From assembly GCA_003353825.1 (NCBI GenBank), contig PIVW01000214.1:1-9325 (forward strand): DNA of 9,325 bases. The letters are read 5' to 3'. Under the pieces are notes generated by a model that searched no databases, was not told the DNA's origin, and saw only the letters and a program-made list of their open reading frames with translations. Within the stretch, counting starts at the first letter, position 1; the number at the start of each line of letters is the position of its first letter. A program made the position numbers and the translations under genes. Source of the stretch: Chloroflexota bacterium. GTDB lineage: Bacteria > Chloroflexota > Anaerolineae > J102. This document shows positions 1 to 6,657 of the stretch, in pieces.

Positions 1-119
1 GACTTCGCGTGACGATCACGAATTTCAGTCGATGATGCCCCCACACCTAGTGGCTGGTTGTGTTAAACGTCTAGATATCGTGCGAGGAAAATCCGCATCA
101 CGCGAAATCCCAGAGAACC
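1..119. mobile_element. MITE-like element, left copy (outer end outside the window), ISL3-type ends
   Basis: Bases 1-62 are identical to 9218-9279, and 63-109 match 9280-9325 with about 11 substitutions and one indel. The inner end (98-119), reverse-complemented, begins GGTTCTCTGGGATTTCGCGT and matches 9208-9229 at 19 of 22 positions, so the element has terminal inverted repeats. By analogy with the other copy, the missing outer end should lie 10 nt to the left, giving about 129 bp in all. No transposase fits in this length. Ends beginning GGYTCTYT resemble ISL3-family insertion sequences; that assignment is from memory of the family. The element provides the last 18 codons and the stop of the truncated M14 gene. 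The expected 8-bp target duplication on this side would be 120-127 (gttccaca). Confidence 0.7.
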
Positions 120-755
120 GTTCCACATAAAGTCTGCACCACCTCCCATCTCGGGGCTGATGGTAGGGATGCCTCTGCGCACGGAGATCTCGTGCAGCGT
201 GCCGTGCCAGGGTGTGCGGCAGAATACATCTATCAAACCGTATGCCAGGGCCATTTGCTTGCTCGCTGCCACCACCTCGGGTGTCAGGTCTGGAGTATCC
301 TCGTAGATCGTATACCACACGAACGCGTCCGGCCCGCCGGAATGGATATCGATCCAGTAGTCTGCCTTGTACACGACCTCGTTGAGATAGGCGTAGGCAA
401 GACGCTGGGCCTCGGTGCCATTGGGGTCACCTTCCCCTTGGCGGTTCAAGTCCTTGCCGTCCCAGATCACCTCTCGCTTTTGGAACTCAAATCCGGCCGT
501 GTTGACAACCGGCACTGCAATTAAGGTTCCTTTGATATCTTTGGGTTCGATAGTACGCAGCAGTTGGCCGATGGCGACTGTGCCGATGTTCTCCTCGCCG
601 TGGAGCGCTGCGTCTACCAGTAGGGTTGGTCCATCCTCTAATCCACGAACGATATTGATTGGAATGCTGACCGGAATACGACCGCGGGTTTCATCCACCT
701 GCATGTAACCAAAAGCGCGTTCGCCACGCCCACATTCGATGTTGCTGATTTTCAC
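63..755 (-). CDS. M14-family deacylase (succinylglutamate desuccinylase/aspartoacylase type), C-terminally truncated
   Basis: This is a 230-residue protein starting with GTG, preceded by AAGGAA at good spacing and 27 nt after the epimerase gene. It aligns without gaps to the 338-residue paralogue at 2783-1767 from the N terminus to residue 213. Zinc ligands H52, E55 and H138, the substrate-binding N104-R105 pair and the catalytic base E202 (SPEMGGG) are all present. The family hydrolyses N-acyl amino acids to a carboxylate and a free amine using one zinc. After N212 homology stops, and residues 213-230 are read from the inserted repeat element, ending in TAA. About 110 C-terminal residues are therefore missing; in aspartoacylases this domain narrows the active-site channel. 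The protein may be inactive, or active with altered specificity. The lost 3' end should lie left of base 1. Confidence 0.85.
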   Translation of the reverse strand: MKISNIECGRGERAFGYMQVDETRGRIPVSIPINIVRGLEDGPTLLVDAALHGEENIGTVAIGQLLRTIEPKDIKGTLIAVPVVNTAGFEFQKREVIWDGKDLNRQGEGDPNGTEAQRLAYAYLNEVVYKADYWIDIHSGGPDAFVWYTIYEDTPDLTPEVVAASKQMALAYGLIDVFCRTPWHGTLHEISVRRGIPTISPEMGGGADFMWNGSLGFRVMRIFLARYLDV

Positions 756-782
756 AATGTTCCTTTTTATCCTTTGAATAGA

Positions 783-1760
783 CTATACAGTCGTTGAGTG
801 TAACCAAGTCATGTAGTCTGCTATGCCTGTTGTCAGGTCGAACTTGGGTTGGAAACCGATATCCTCTCGCATTCGGGTGATATCCAGGGGACCCCGCTGC
901 ACATCACGCCCATAAGCCACATCTGCCTCGCCATTTGGACCGACGATCTCGTAACGGAACTTGGGCTCCACCGTTGTGAAGTCGTCCAGCACCTGCTGCA
1001 AAGTGTAGGCGACTCCGTAGGAGACATTGTAGGCATCGTAGCTGTGTTTGGGAGCCTCCAGGAGCGCAATCAACTCGCCTGCGATGTCGGCAACGTGGGT
1101 CCAGCTCCGGGCAACTTCTACACCCCGAACTCGCAGAACCTGCCCCTCAAGCAGCGCTCTGGCCATTTCACAGATCGCCGACATTCCGGTTCGAGACCGA
1201 GTCGGCCTTTCCATGGGACCATACGTTGCGCAGACGCGGCCCGAAACGGTGTTTATCCCGTACATGTTCTTATAGCGGTTGCAGACCGCCTCACTGGCGA
1301 CTTTTGCGATGGCATAGAGATTATCGCCACGAGCCGGCGTATCTTCTGTCACCGGTTTGGTGGGGTCCTCTATGCCGCCGTAGAGGCCGTTGGAACTGAC
1401 ATAGACGAACGAGCGAACGCCATTTTCTCTGGCTGCGTCAAGGGCCTTTATCGTGCCCATGAAATTGATGTTCATGATACGCGCCGGCATCGCACGCTCG
1501 GTCTCGGGCCTTGGCGTCATAGCAGCGCCGTGGATGATGCCCTCGGGTCTGTGCTCCTGCACAATGGCCGACAGCTGCTCTTGATCCTCAACATCTCCCG
1601 GCAACAGATCTATACGATCACGAACCGGCTCTAGAAAATCAAGTGCGTCTTGATCGGGCGGGGTGCGGTACAGTGCCACCACCTGATTGTCCTGCTCGGC
1701 CAGCAGCCGAACAACGTTGATCCCAACGAAGCCGATGGCGCCGGTCACCAGGGTTTTCAT
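783..1760 (-). CDS. NAD(P)-dependent epimerase/dehydratase (extended SDR family)
   Basis: This is a 325-residue cytoplasmic enzyme of normal length for the family. An N-terminal Rossmann motif TGAIGFVG (6-13, GxxGxxG) binds the dinucleotide, GDV at 55-57 is the usual adenine-contacting site, and YVSSNGLYG (120-128) carries the catalytic Ser. The YxxxK pair is Y149/K153. The C-terminal part (DITRMREDIGF...) is the typical sugar-epimerase substrate-domain ending. Its ATG lies 6 nt after the stop of the M14 gene, and its Shine-Dalgarno GGAG sits inside the last codons of that gene, so the two are probably translationally coupled. The family acts on nucleotide sugars and other hydroxylated substrates. 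Its place between two deacylase genes suggests that it modifies the same compound, but the substrate cannot be read from the sequence. Confidence 0.9.
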   Translation of the reverse strand: MKTLVTGAIGFVGINVVRLLAEQDNQVVALYRTPPDQDALDFLEPVRDRIDLLPGDVEDQEQLSAIVQEHRPEGIIHGAAMTPRPETERAMPARIMNINFMGTIKALDAARENGVRSFVYVSSNGLYGGIEDPTKPVTEDTPARGDNLYAIAKVASEAVCNRYKNMYGINTVSGRVCATYGPMERPTRSRTGMSAICEMARALLEGQVLRVRGVEVARSWTHVADIAGELIALLEAPKHSYDAYNVSYGVAYTLQQVLDDFTTVEPKFRYEIVGPNGEADVAYGRDVQRGPLDITRMREDIGFQPKFDLTTGIADYMTWLHSTTV

Positions 1761-1766
1761 AGCCTA

Positions 1767-2783
1767 TTACTCCCACGTCCACTGGTGAGTTGTTAGATCG
1801 ACTTCGTCCATTTTATCGCCCAACACACCCAGGAACTGATTCGGTGGGCAGTGGGGCCAGACCAGGCCGGTGTTGAGAACCGTGCCGTCGGCCGGCGCAT
1901 AATACCTGGCCAGCTCATCACCCGTTGTCGGGTCGTATTTGATGGCGAAGAGGTCGCCCTTTTTGAGCATCTGTCCGCGCTTGGCTTCCACAAGCATCAG
2001 CGCTCCTCTGCCGTCATTCAAAATCTCGGTATGACCATCCCAGATGATCGCTTTGTTCGACTCAGTCTCGATCTCACCTGGCAAGATGCCCATCAACTTC
2101 ATCACGTTGACAATGCCACGAGCGCACCAATCGATCTGCTTGCGTCCGTTTTGATAGAAATCCCCACCGCCCCCGACCTCGGGCGTAATGGCGGGGATGC
2201 CCGCGTTCATGCTTTCCTCCAGAATGGTACCGTGCCAGGGTGTCTTGCCCATTACTTGTTCGAGACCGAACGCCATCGACATTTCTTTCGTTTTACGTAG
2301 CGTCTCAGGAGAAGTGTCCTTGGTCTCATGATAGAGTGTATACCAGACAAGCCCAACCGAGCTGCTGGAATGGATATCGACGTGCGCGTCACCTTTCAGG
2401 ATCACTTCATGGAACAGGTGATAAACAAGTCGCTCGGTGACCGTGCCATCCTTTTTGCCCGATTTCTGGCGGTTCGGGTCCTTATCGTCCCAAAGGACAT
2501 GGCGCTGGTCGAACTCGCGACCACTCATGTTCACACAGGGCACGGCGATCAGGTTGCCACTCATTTGACTAGGATCGATCTCTCGTAGCACTTTACCTAG
2601 GCCAAGAGGGCCGATGGCCTCGCGTCCGTGCAGGGCTGCAGTCACCACCAGCGTTCTTCCCGGCTTTGCGCCCATGACAATCGTGACGGGCAGTTCGACG
2701 GGGATCTGCGCCGTCGTATAGGTGACAAGTAGCCGACCTCTGACCTTTTGACCGGACTGTCCAACGATATCTCCAACTTTCAT
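1767..2783 (-). CDS. M14-family zinc deacylase, succinylglutamate desuccinylase/aspartoacylase type (full length)
   Basis: This is a 338-residue protein, a typical length for AstE/AspA/DoeB-like enzymes that cleave N-acyl groups from amino-acid-like substrates. The zinc site is H52-xx-E55 (ALHGREAIG) with H138 (VDIH). D102-P103-N104-R105 matches the conserved substrate-binding Asn-Arg. E202 in TPEVGGGGD is the catalytic base. Residues from about 240 to 338 form the C-terminal domain that the shorter paralogue lacks. The ATG follows AGGAGA by about 10 nt and lies 72 nt after the DppC-type permease gene, in line with operon membership. There is no signal peptide, so it should act in the cytoplasm on imported substrate. 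Proximity to M24 hydrolases recalls the ectoine pathway, where the deacylase is DoeB/EutE. The exact acyl group is not predictable. Confidence 0.9.
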   Translation of the reverse strand: MKVGDIVGQSGQKVRGRLLVTYTTAQIPVELPVTIVMGAKPGRTLVVTAALHGREAIGPLGLGKVLREIDPSQMSGNLIAVPCVNMSGREFDQRHVLWDDKDPNRQKSGKKDGTVTERLVYHLFHEVILKGDAHVDIHSSSSVGLVWYTLYHETKDTSPETLRKTKEMSMAFGLEQVMGKTPWHGTILEESMNAGIPAITPEVGGGGDFYQNGRKQIDWCARGIVNVMKLMGILPGEIETESNKAIIWDGHTEILNDGRGALMLVEAKRGQMLKKGDLFAIKYDPTTGDELARYYAPADGTVLNTGLVWPHCPPNQFLGVLGDKMDEVDLTTHQWTWE

Positions 2784-2855
2784 AGTGTTGTTTTCTCCTG
2801 TTCTGTGAATAAATATGTTGTATCCAATGGGGAGCTTTCAGACCACTATTTTCGG

Positions 2856-3767
2856 CTAGGCTTCTCCTGTTCCTCGCAGTCTGGGATCGAGGACATCGCG
2901 CAGCCAATCCCCCAGGAAAATGATACCGAGGACCGTGACTGTAATCGCCACGCCTGGGAATGTTGCCAACCACCAGGCTCCGGCCAAATAATTGCGACCA
3001 TCGGCCAGCATTAAGCCCCAAGTTACGGTAGGGGGTTGCACGCCCACGCCCAGGAAGCTCAACGCTGATTCGGCGATGATTGTGGCGGCTACTTGCAATG
3101 TTGCCAGCACTATCACTGAGGCCATGGCGTTGGGCAAGATGTGACGAAAGGCGATCCACAAACCGGACTGACCGATCACGTGAGCTGCGGTCACGTACTC
3201 GCGCTCCCGCAGAGTTAGAACCTCGGCTCGCACCACGCGCGCGTAGCTCTGCCATTGTACCAATCCCAGGGTCACTACCACGGTCAGGACACTGGGGCCG
3301 AGCATCCCTACGATGGTCATCGCCATCAAGATGAAGGGGATAGCGAAAAAGGCATCCACAATACGCATAGACACGGAGTCGATCCAGCCGCCACGAAAGC
3401 CTGCCAGAAGGCCCACTGAGATTCCGAGAAAGCCCGCAATGACTACGGCGCTAATGCCGACGAGAACGGAGATACGTGATCCGATGATGAGCCGACTGAG
3501 CAAGTCCCGCCCCATTTGATCTGAACCGAGAATATAATTCCAGGATCCTCCTTCCTGCCAGACGGGGGGTACCAGCCTTTGCTTGAAATCGAATTCCGTC
3601 GGATCATGGGGCATGATCAGGGGTGCAAAAATGGCCATGAAGAATACGAGTCCGACGATAATCACGCCGATGATCCCGACCGGGCTCTTGCGTAGACGGC
3701 TCAACATATAGTTCCGTCGTGTTCTTGCCGGTTTCAATTGGGGCATGGATGGCGATGTTTCAGTCAT
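2856..3767 (-). CDS. Dipeptide/oligopeptide-type ABC transporter permease (DppC/OppC type)
   Basis: This is a 303-residue inner-membrane permease. Residues 1-28 are a basic cytoplasmic tail, the first membrane segment spans about 29-52 (OppC N-terminal domain), and the hallmark LGSDQMGRDLLSRLIIGSR follows at 80-98. Further hydrophobic segments run to about 288. The EAA loop that contacts the ATPase is at about 191-212 (YVTAAHVIG...HILPN). It would pair with the DppB-type permease, which ends 71 nt upstream. No clear Shine-Dalgarno precedes the ATG at 3767, only a weak GGA. The class imports peptides, nickel, opines and other small solutes, so the subunit alone does not identify the cargo. Confidence 0.93.
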   Translation of the reverse strand: MTETSPSMPQLKPARTRRNYMLSRLRKSPVGIIGVIIVGLVFFMAIFAPLIMPHDPTEFDFKQRLVPPVWQEGGSWNYILGSDQMGRDLLSRLIIGSRISVLVGISAVVIAGFLGISVGLLAGFRGGWIDSVSMRIVDAFFAIPFILMAMTIVGMLGPSVLTVVVTLGLVQWQSYARVVRAEVLTLREREYVTAAHVIGQSGLWIAFRHILPNAMASVIVLATLQVAATIIAESALSFLGVGVQPPTVTWGLMLADGRNYLAGAWWLATFPGVAITVTVLGIIFLGDWLRDVLDPRLRGTGEA

Positions 3768-3838
3768 TGAGTATTCCAGAGAAGGCTAGAGGCACCGGTT
3801 GATGAAGCAAAGCGCGGCACTAAAATAGCGTCTCGATG

Positions 3839-4756
3839 TCAGTCATAACTGATCCTGGGATCGACGACTGTATAGATGACATCTGTGAGTAGGTTGATGA
3901 CCAAGACTGCCATGGCGGCGATGAATATACCGGCCTGCACCACGGCCATATCCCGTGTCTGAACCGCCTTGACCAACAGGCGCCCCATGCCGGGCCAGGC
4001 AAAGACCGTTTCCACGATTACCACACCACTGAAAAGCCACGCCATCTGCAAAGCGAAGACAGTGATCACTGGAATCAAGGCGTTTCGAAGCGCATGCTTG
4101 ATGAGGATGACGCGGTCATGCAATCCTTTGGACCTGGCCGTGGTGATGTAATCCTGGCGAACAACCTCGAGCATGCTGGAGCGGATAATGCGGGTCAGGG
4201 TTGTCGCCAGTCCCAGGCCCAGAGTGACCATGGGCAGAATGATACTGCCTGGCTTGTCTCGACCCGAAACCGGGAAAATGGGATAGGCCACTGCCAGAAA
4301 TAAGATTAACATGATTCCAAGCCAATACGACGGCATGGCGCGGCCAATGGCCGAGAAGGTCGTGGCGACCAGATCCAGGAGAGAGTTGGGTTTTAGGGCC
4401 GAAGTAATTCCAAGAGGAAGGGATACAACCAGCGAAAAAATCAGGGCAGCGAAAGCGAGTTCCAGAGTGGCAGGGATGCGTTCGAGCACAATCGGCATTG
4501 CGGGGGCGTGATAGCGCATAGATCTGCCGAAATCGCCCACAACCAGTTTGGAGAGGAATTTCCAGTACTGGACATATAACGGCTCGTCGAGTCCATACGC
4601 ATGCCGCAGCATTTGGATCTCCTCTTGATTCAGATCGAAGGGCGCCAACTGAGCTATTGGATCACCTTTCAAGCGGATGACGAAGAAGACGATCAGTGTG
4701 AGGATGAATATTGTCGGGATGATTTCCAACACACGGCGTATCAGATATCGTTGCAC
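3839..4756 (-). CDS. Dipeptide/oligopeptide-type ABC transporter permease (DppB/OppB type)
   Basis: This is a 305-residue inner-membrane permease starting with GTG at 4756; a weak AGGGAA lies about 10 nt upstream. The N-terminal MQRYLIRRVLEIIPTIF is typical of DppB proteins, with the first membrane segment at about 9-28. A periplasmic region with DEPLYVQYWKFL and GDFGRS (57-79) is also characteristic. Later membrane segments lie at about 98-120, 129-160, 172-190, 227-250 and 273-297. The EAA loop is at 202-230 (DYITTARSKG...NALIPV). The gene follows the solute-binding lipoprotein gene by 95 nt, with a strong hairpin between them, and precedes the DppC-type permease, the usual Dpp order. Together the two permeases form the translocation pore. 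Confidence 0.93.
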   Translation of the reverse strand: MQRYLIRRVLEIIPTIFILTLIVFFVIRLKGDPIAQLAPFDLNQEEIQMLRHAYGLDEPLYVQYWKFLSKLVVGDFGRSMRYHAPAMPIVLERIPATLELAFAALIFSLVVSLPLGITSALKPNSLLDLVATTFSAIGRAMPSYWLGIMLILFLAVAYPIFPVSGRDKPGSIILPMVTLGLGLATTLTRIIRSSMLEVVRQDYITTARSKGLHDRVILIKHALRNALIPVITVFALQMAWLFSGVVIVETVFAWPGMGRLLVKAVQTRDMAVVQAGIFIAAMAVLVINLLTDVIYTVVDPRISYD

Positions 4757-4806
4757 GGGATGACTTCCCTGGAATGATTTTTCGTGGGCCTGTATAGGGG
4801 CCTCAA

Positions 4807-4840
4807 CGAGGAGGGGACATCACCTGATGTCCCCTCCTCG
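4807..4840 (-). terminator. Intercistronic stem-loop after the solute-binding protein gene
   Basis: Bases 4807-4822 (CGAGGAGGGGACATCA) are perfectly complementary to 4825-4840. This gives a stem of up to 16 bp, in practice about 14 bp with a 6-nt loop. It starts 11 nt past the stop codon of the binding-protein gene. No U-run follows on the transcribed strand, so it is unlikely to be a complete intrinsic terminator. In other binding-protein-dependent transporters such hairpins shield the upstream message from 3' exonucleases and reduce read-through. The result is many more binding proteins than permeases; that role is inferred here. Confidence 0.75.
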
Positions 4841-4851
4841 TCTAGCGGCAG

Positions 4852-6456
4852 CTATTCGGTAAATTGAGCGTTGTGCATCCAGTAGAAGTTATCAGGCGGG
4901 ATCGGCCATTCAAGGCTAGAATCTTTGCCGTACGCAGTCTTCATGAAATACATCGTGTTGTACGGTCGTCCTTCGGCCACAATCGCCTGCATGTCGAGGA
5001 ACATCTGCTCCCGAGTCTCAGGATCCATTTCCACTAAGGCAGACCGCCAGAGTTCATCGAAATCCTCGCTGACCCAATTGGAACGTTGGCGCGTCTCTCC
5101 AGAGTGGAAGCCTTTCATGGCAATCCAGGGATCGAAGAAACTATTGCTCAGAGCCAGCATCATGATCTCTTCGTTGGCCCCTTCGGGATAGTAAACCTGT
5201 TCGCGGAAGGTGCTTGGTTCCATGATCTGAAGGTCAACGTTGAAACCGGCTGCGGATAACATGGCAGCGGTCGCCTCGGCCACTTCTTTCTGTAAGAACC
5301 AGGATGTGGTGGAGTGGAAGGTAATCGGCTCACCGTCGTATCCTGCCTCTTCCATCAACGCCTTTGCTTTTTCGGGATCATAGTTGTATTGGTCGTAGTA
5401 GTCGGGGCTCCAAGACATGGTCGGAGGCGTGATGCGTGAAGTTACCGGCGTGCCCATATCTCCGATTAGTTCTACCAAGGCGGCATCGTCAATGGCGTAA
5501 TCGATGGCCTCGCGAATCAATGGATCTGCAGTGACAAAGCCCTCGTCGGCGCGGTGCACAAGCAACATTGTTCGGGTCGTTGGCGCTTTAATCAATTCGA
5601 GATTGCCAGCTTCTTCGACACGTGGCCAGTCTTGTGGCTCAACCGGATCGGTGATGTCTACACCCCCGGTCAATAGCTCAGCCACTCTGGTTGAGGGCTC
5701 TGGGATCACGCGGAATGTCAGTTCCTCGATCTGCGCGGGACCTTGCCAGTAATCGGGGTTAGCGACGAGGGTAATATGGTCATCGCGCATCCATTCATCG
5801 AACATAAAGGGACCGGTGCCGACTGGATTCTTGGCGAATTCCTCTTTGCCGATCTCTTGCACCAGTTTGGGCGGAACGTTACCACAGCCCGTGCCGGCGA
5901 GCTTTGAGAGCATGTCCGGAACGGGATAAGCTGTTACGATATCAATGGTGTAGTCATCGACGATATTCACCTCATCGATGTGTGTCCATTGCGAGTGCAC
6001 GATCATCTGATCGTCGTTAAGGATGCGGTCGATGCTGAATTTGGCGGCCTCGGCGTTGTAGGGTTCACCGTTGTGGAAATTGACACCTTCTCGCAATTTG
6101 AAGCGCCAGGTCAATTCGTCAACGATCTCCCAGCTTTCGGCCAGTGCCGGTTCAAATCCATCATGGTTTACGCGGCCGCGCCACACCAGGCAGTCGAACA
6201 TATTCGAAACGACCCAGGTGGTGACGATGGCCCAGTCTGTGGGGGGATCCAGTGCCGAGACGTCCTCGGCAATACCGACCGTAAGGGTTTTTTGTATCTC
6301 AGCGGGGGCTTCTTCTTCCGCTTCCGGTTCTTCGGCAGCAGGTTCCTCCTCTACGACCGGCGGCTGAGCAGCTGGAGCGGCCGGTGCAACGCAGCCAGTT
6401 ACCAGCATGACGGCTACCAGGATAAGGCTGAGCGGTAGAAACAGTTTGCTCTTCAT
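4852..6456 (-). CDS. ABC transporter substrate-binding lipoprotein, family 5 (DppA/OppA type)
   Basis: This is a 534-residue extracytoplasmic binding protein. I place the start at the ATG at 6456: AAGGAG lies 8 nt upstream, and translation then begins with a clean lipoprotein signal (MKSKLFLPLSLILVAVMLVT), lipobox VTGC and modified Cys22. The frame stays open to 6621, but that start would bury the signal 55 residues in. A low-complexity Ala/Pro/Glu linker (about 23-52) tethers the domain to the membrane, as is common in Chloroflexota. The mature domain shows family-5 features: TLTVGIAEDVSALDPP, ALAESWEIVDELTWRFKLREG and YDPEKAKALMEEAGYDG. It would deliver substrate to the two downstream permeases. 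The family binds peptides, opines, sugars and metal chelates, so specificity is open. Confidence 0.93.
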   Translation of the reverse strand: MKSKLFLPLSLILVAVMLVTGCVAPAAPAAQPPVVEEEPAAEEPEAEEEAPAEIQKTLTVGIAEDVSALDPPTDWAIVTTWVVSNMFDCLVWRGRVNHDGFEPALAESWEIVDELTWRFKLREGVNFHNGEPYNAEAAKFSIDRILNDDQMIVHSQWTHIDEVNIVDDYTIDIVTAYPVPDMLSKLAGTGCGNVPPKLVQEIGKEEFAKNPVGTGPFMFDEWMRDDHITLVANPDYWQGPAQIEELTFRVIPEPSTRVAELLTGGVDITDPVEPQDWPRVEEAGNLELIKAPTTRTMLLVHRADEGFVTADPLIREAIDYAIDDAALVELIGDMGTPVTSRITPPTMSWSPDYYDQYNYDPEKAKALMEEAGYDGEPITFHSTTSWFLQKEVAEATAAMLSAAGFNVDLQIMEPSTFREQVYYPEGANEEIMMLALSNSFFDPWIAMKGFHSGETRQRSNWVSEDFDELWRSALVEMDPETREQMFLDMQAIVAEGRPYNTMYFMKTAYGKDSSLEWPIPPDNFYWMHNAQFTE

Positions 6457-6477
6457 TTTTGGCTCTCCTTGATAAAG

Positions 6478-6490
6478 GTCAACGGTTGAC
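6478..6490. promoter_or_regulatory. Palindrome in the binding-protein leader (possible operator)
   Basis: GTCAACGGTTGAC is a perfect 6+1+6 inverted repeat ending 21 nt upstream of the binding-protein start codon. It is a size typical of a dimeric regulator site, and it could equally form a small RNA hairpin near the ribosome-binding site. No regulator gene is present in the window, and I do not recognise the motif as a known site. The palindrome is certain; its function is a guess. Confidence 0.4.
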
Positions 6491-6522
6491 GATGGGTTTT
6501 CTCTTGATCGACGATAAAACGC

Positions 6523-6537
6523 TTGGTCGATTACCAA
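6523..6537. promoter_or_regulatory. Inverted repeat TTGGT-N5-ACCAA (possible GntR-type operator)
   Basis: TTGGTCGATTACCAA has 5-bp perfect arms around 5 nt, in the 201-nt gap between the second M24 gene and the binding-protein gene. The arms resemble sites of the FadR subgroup of GntR regulators (for example PdhR, TTGGT-N3-ACCAA), but the spacer is 2 nt longer. With the nearby palindrome at 6478-6490 it marks this gap as the likeliest control region inside the cluster. Confidence 0.35.
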
Positions 6538-6568
6538 CCTACACTTAATGCTTATCTCTATGCTATCA

Positions 6569-6580
6569 ATCACCTCCTTT
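6569..6580 (-). promoter_or_regulatory. Orphan extended Shine-Dalgarno tract in the leader (AAAGGAGGTGAT)
   Basis: On the transcribed strand the tract AAAGGAGGTGAT is a 12-nt complement to the standard 3' tail of 16S rRNA. It lies 112 nt upstream of the binding-protein ATG, which has its own AAGGAG. No ATG, GTG or TTG stands at a workable distance: the nearest TTG is 3 nt after GGAGG and opens a three-codon frame. Known precedents for such orphan tracts are 30S-bound mRNA-stabilising sites (the STAB-SD of Bacillus cry3A). A relic of a lost gene start is the alternative. Confidence 0.45.
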
Positions 6581-6657
6581 GTTCGCAGCAAGTGCGTTTT
6601 TTTAGGTTCGCTGATTGCCAACTCGGCTGGAACGGACAGCGCAGTTTTGTGATGCGG

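Noticed and set aside
1..109. Integron attC site or CRISPR repeat
   Set aside because: There are no GTTRRRY/RYYYAAC core sites and no regularly spaced repeats; inverted ends with two dispersed copies fit a MITE.
849..1634. 261-codon plus-strand ORF opposite the epimerase gene
   Set aside because: It is antisense to a gene with clear Rossmann and YxxxK motifs, and its product has no recognisable domain.
6583..6603. Plus-strand terminator (CGCA-GCAAG-TGCG followed by seven T)
   Set aside because: The stem is only 4 bp and there is no plus-strand gene upstream for it to terminate.
6457..6621. In-frame 55-residue N-terminal extension of the binding protein
   Set aside because: It would bury the lipoprotein signal, whereas the ATG at 6456 has a good ribosome-binding site and a standard signal.
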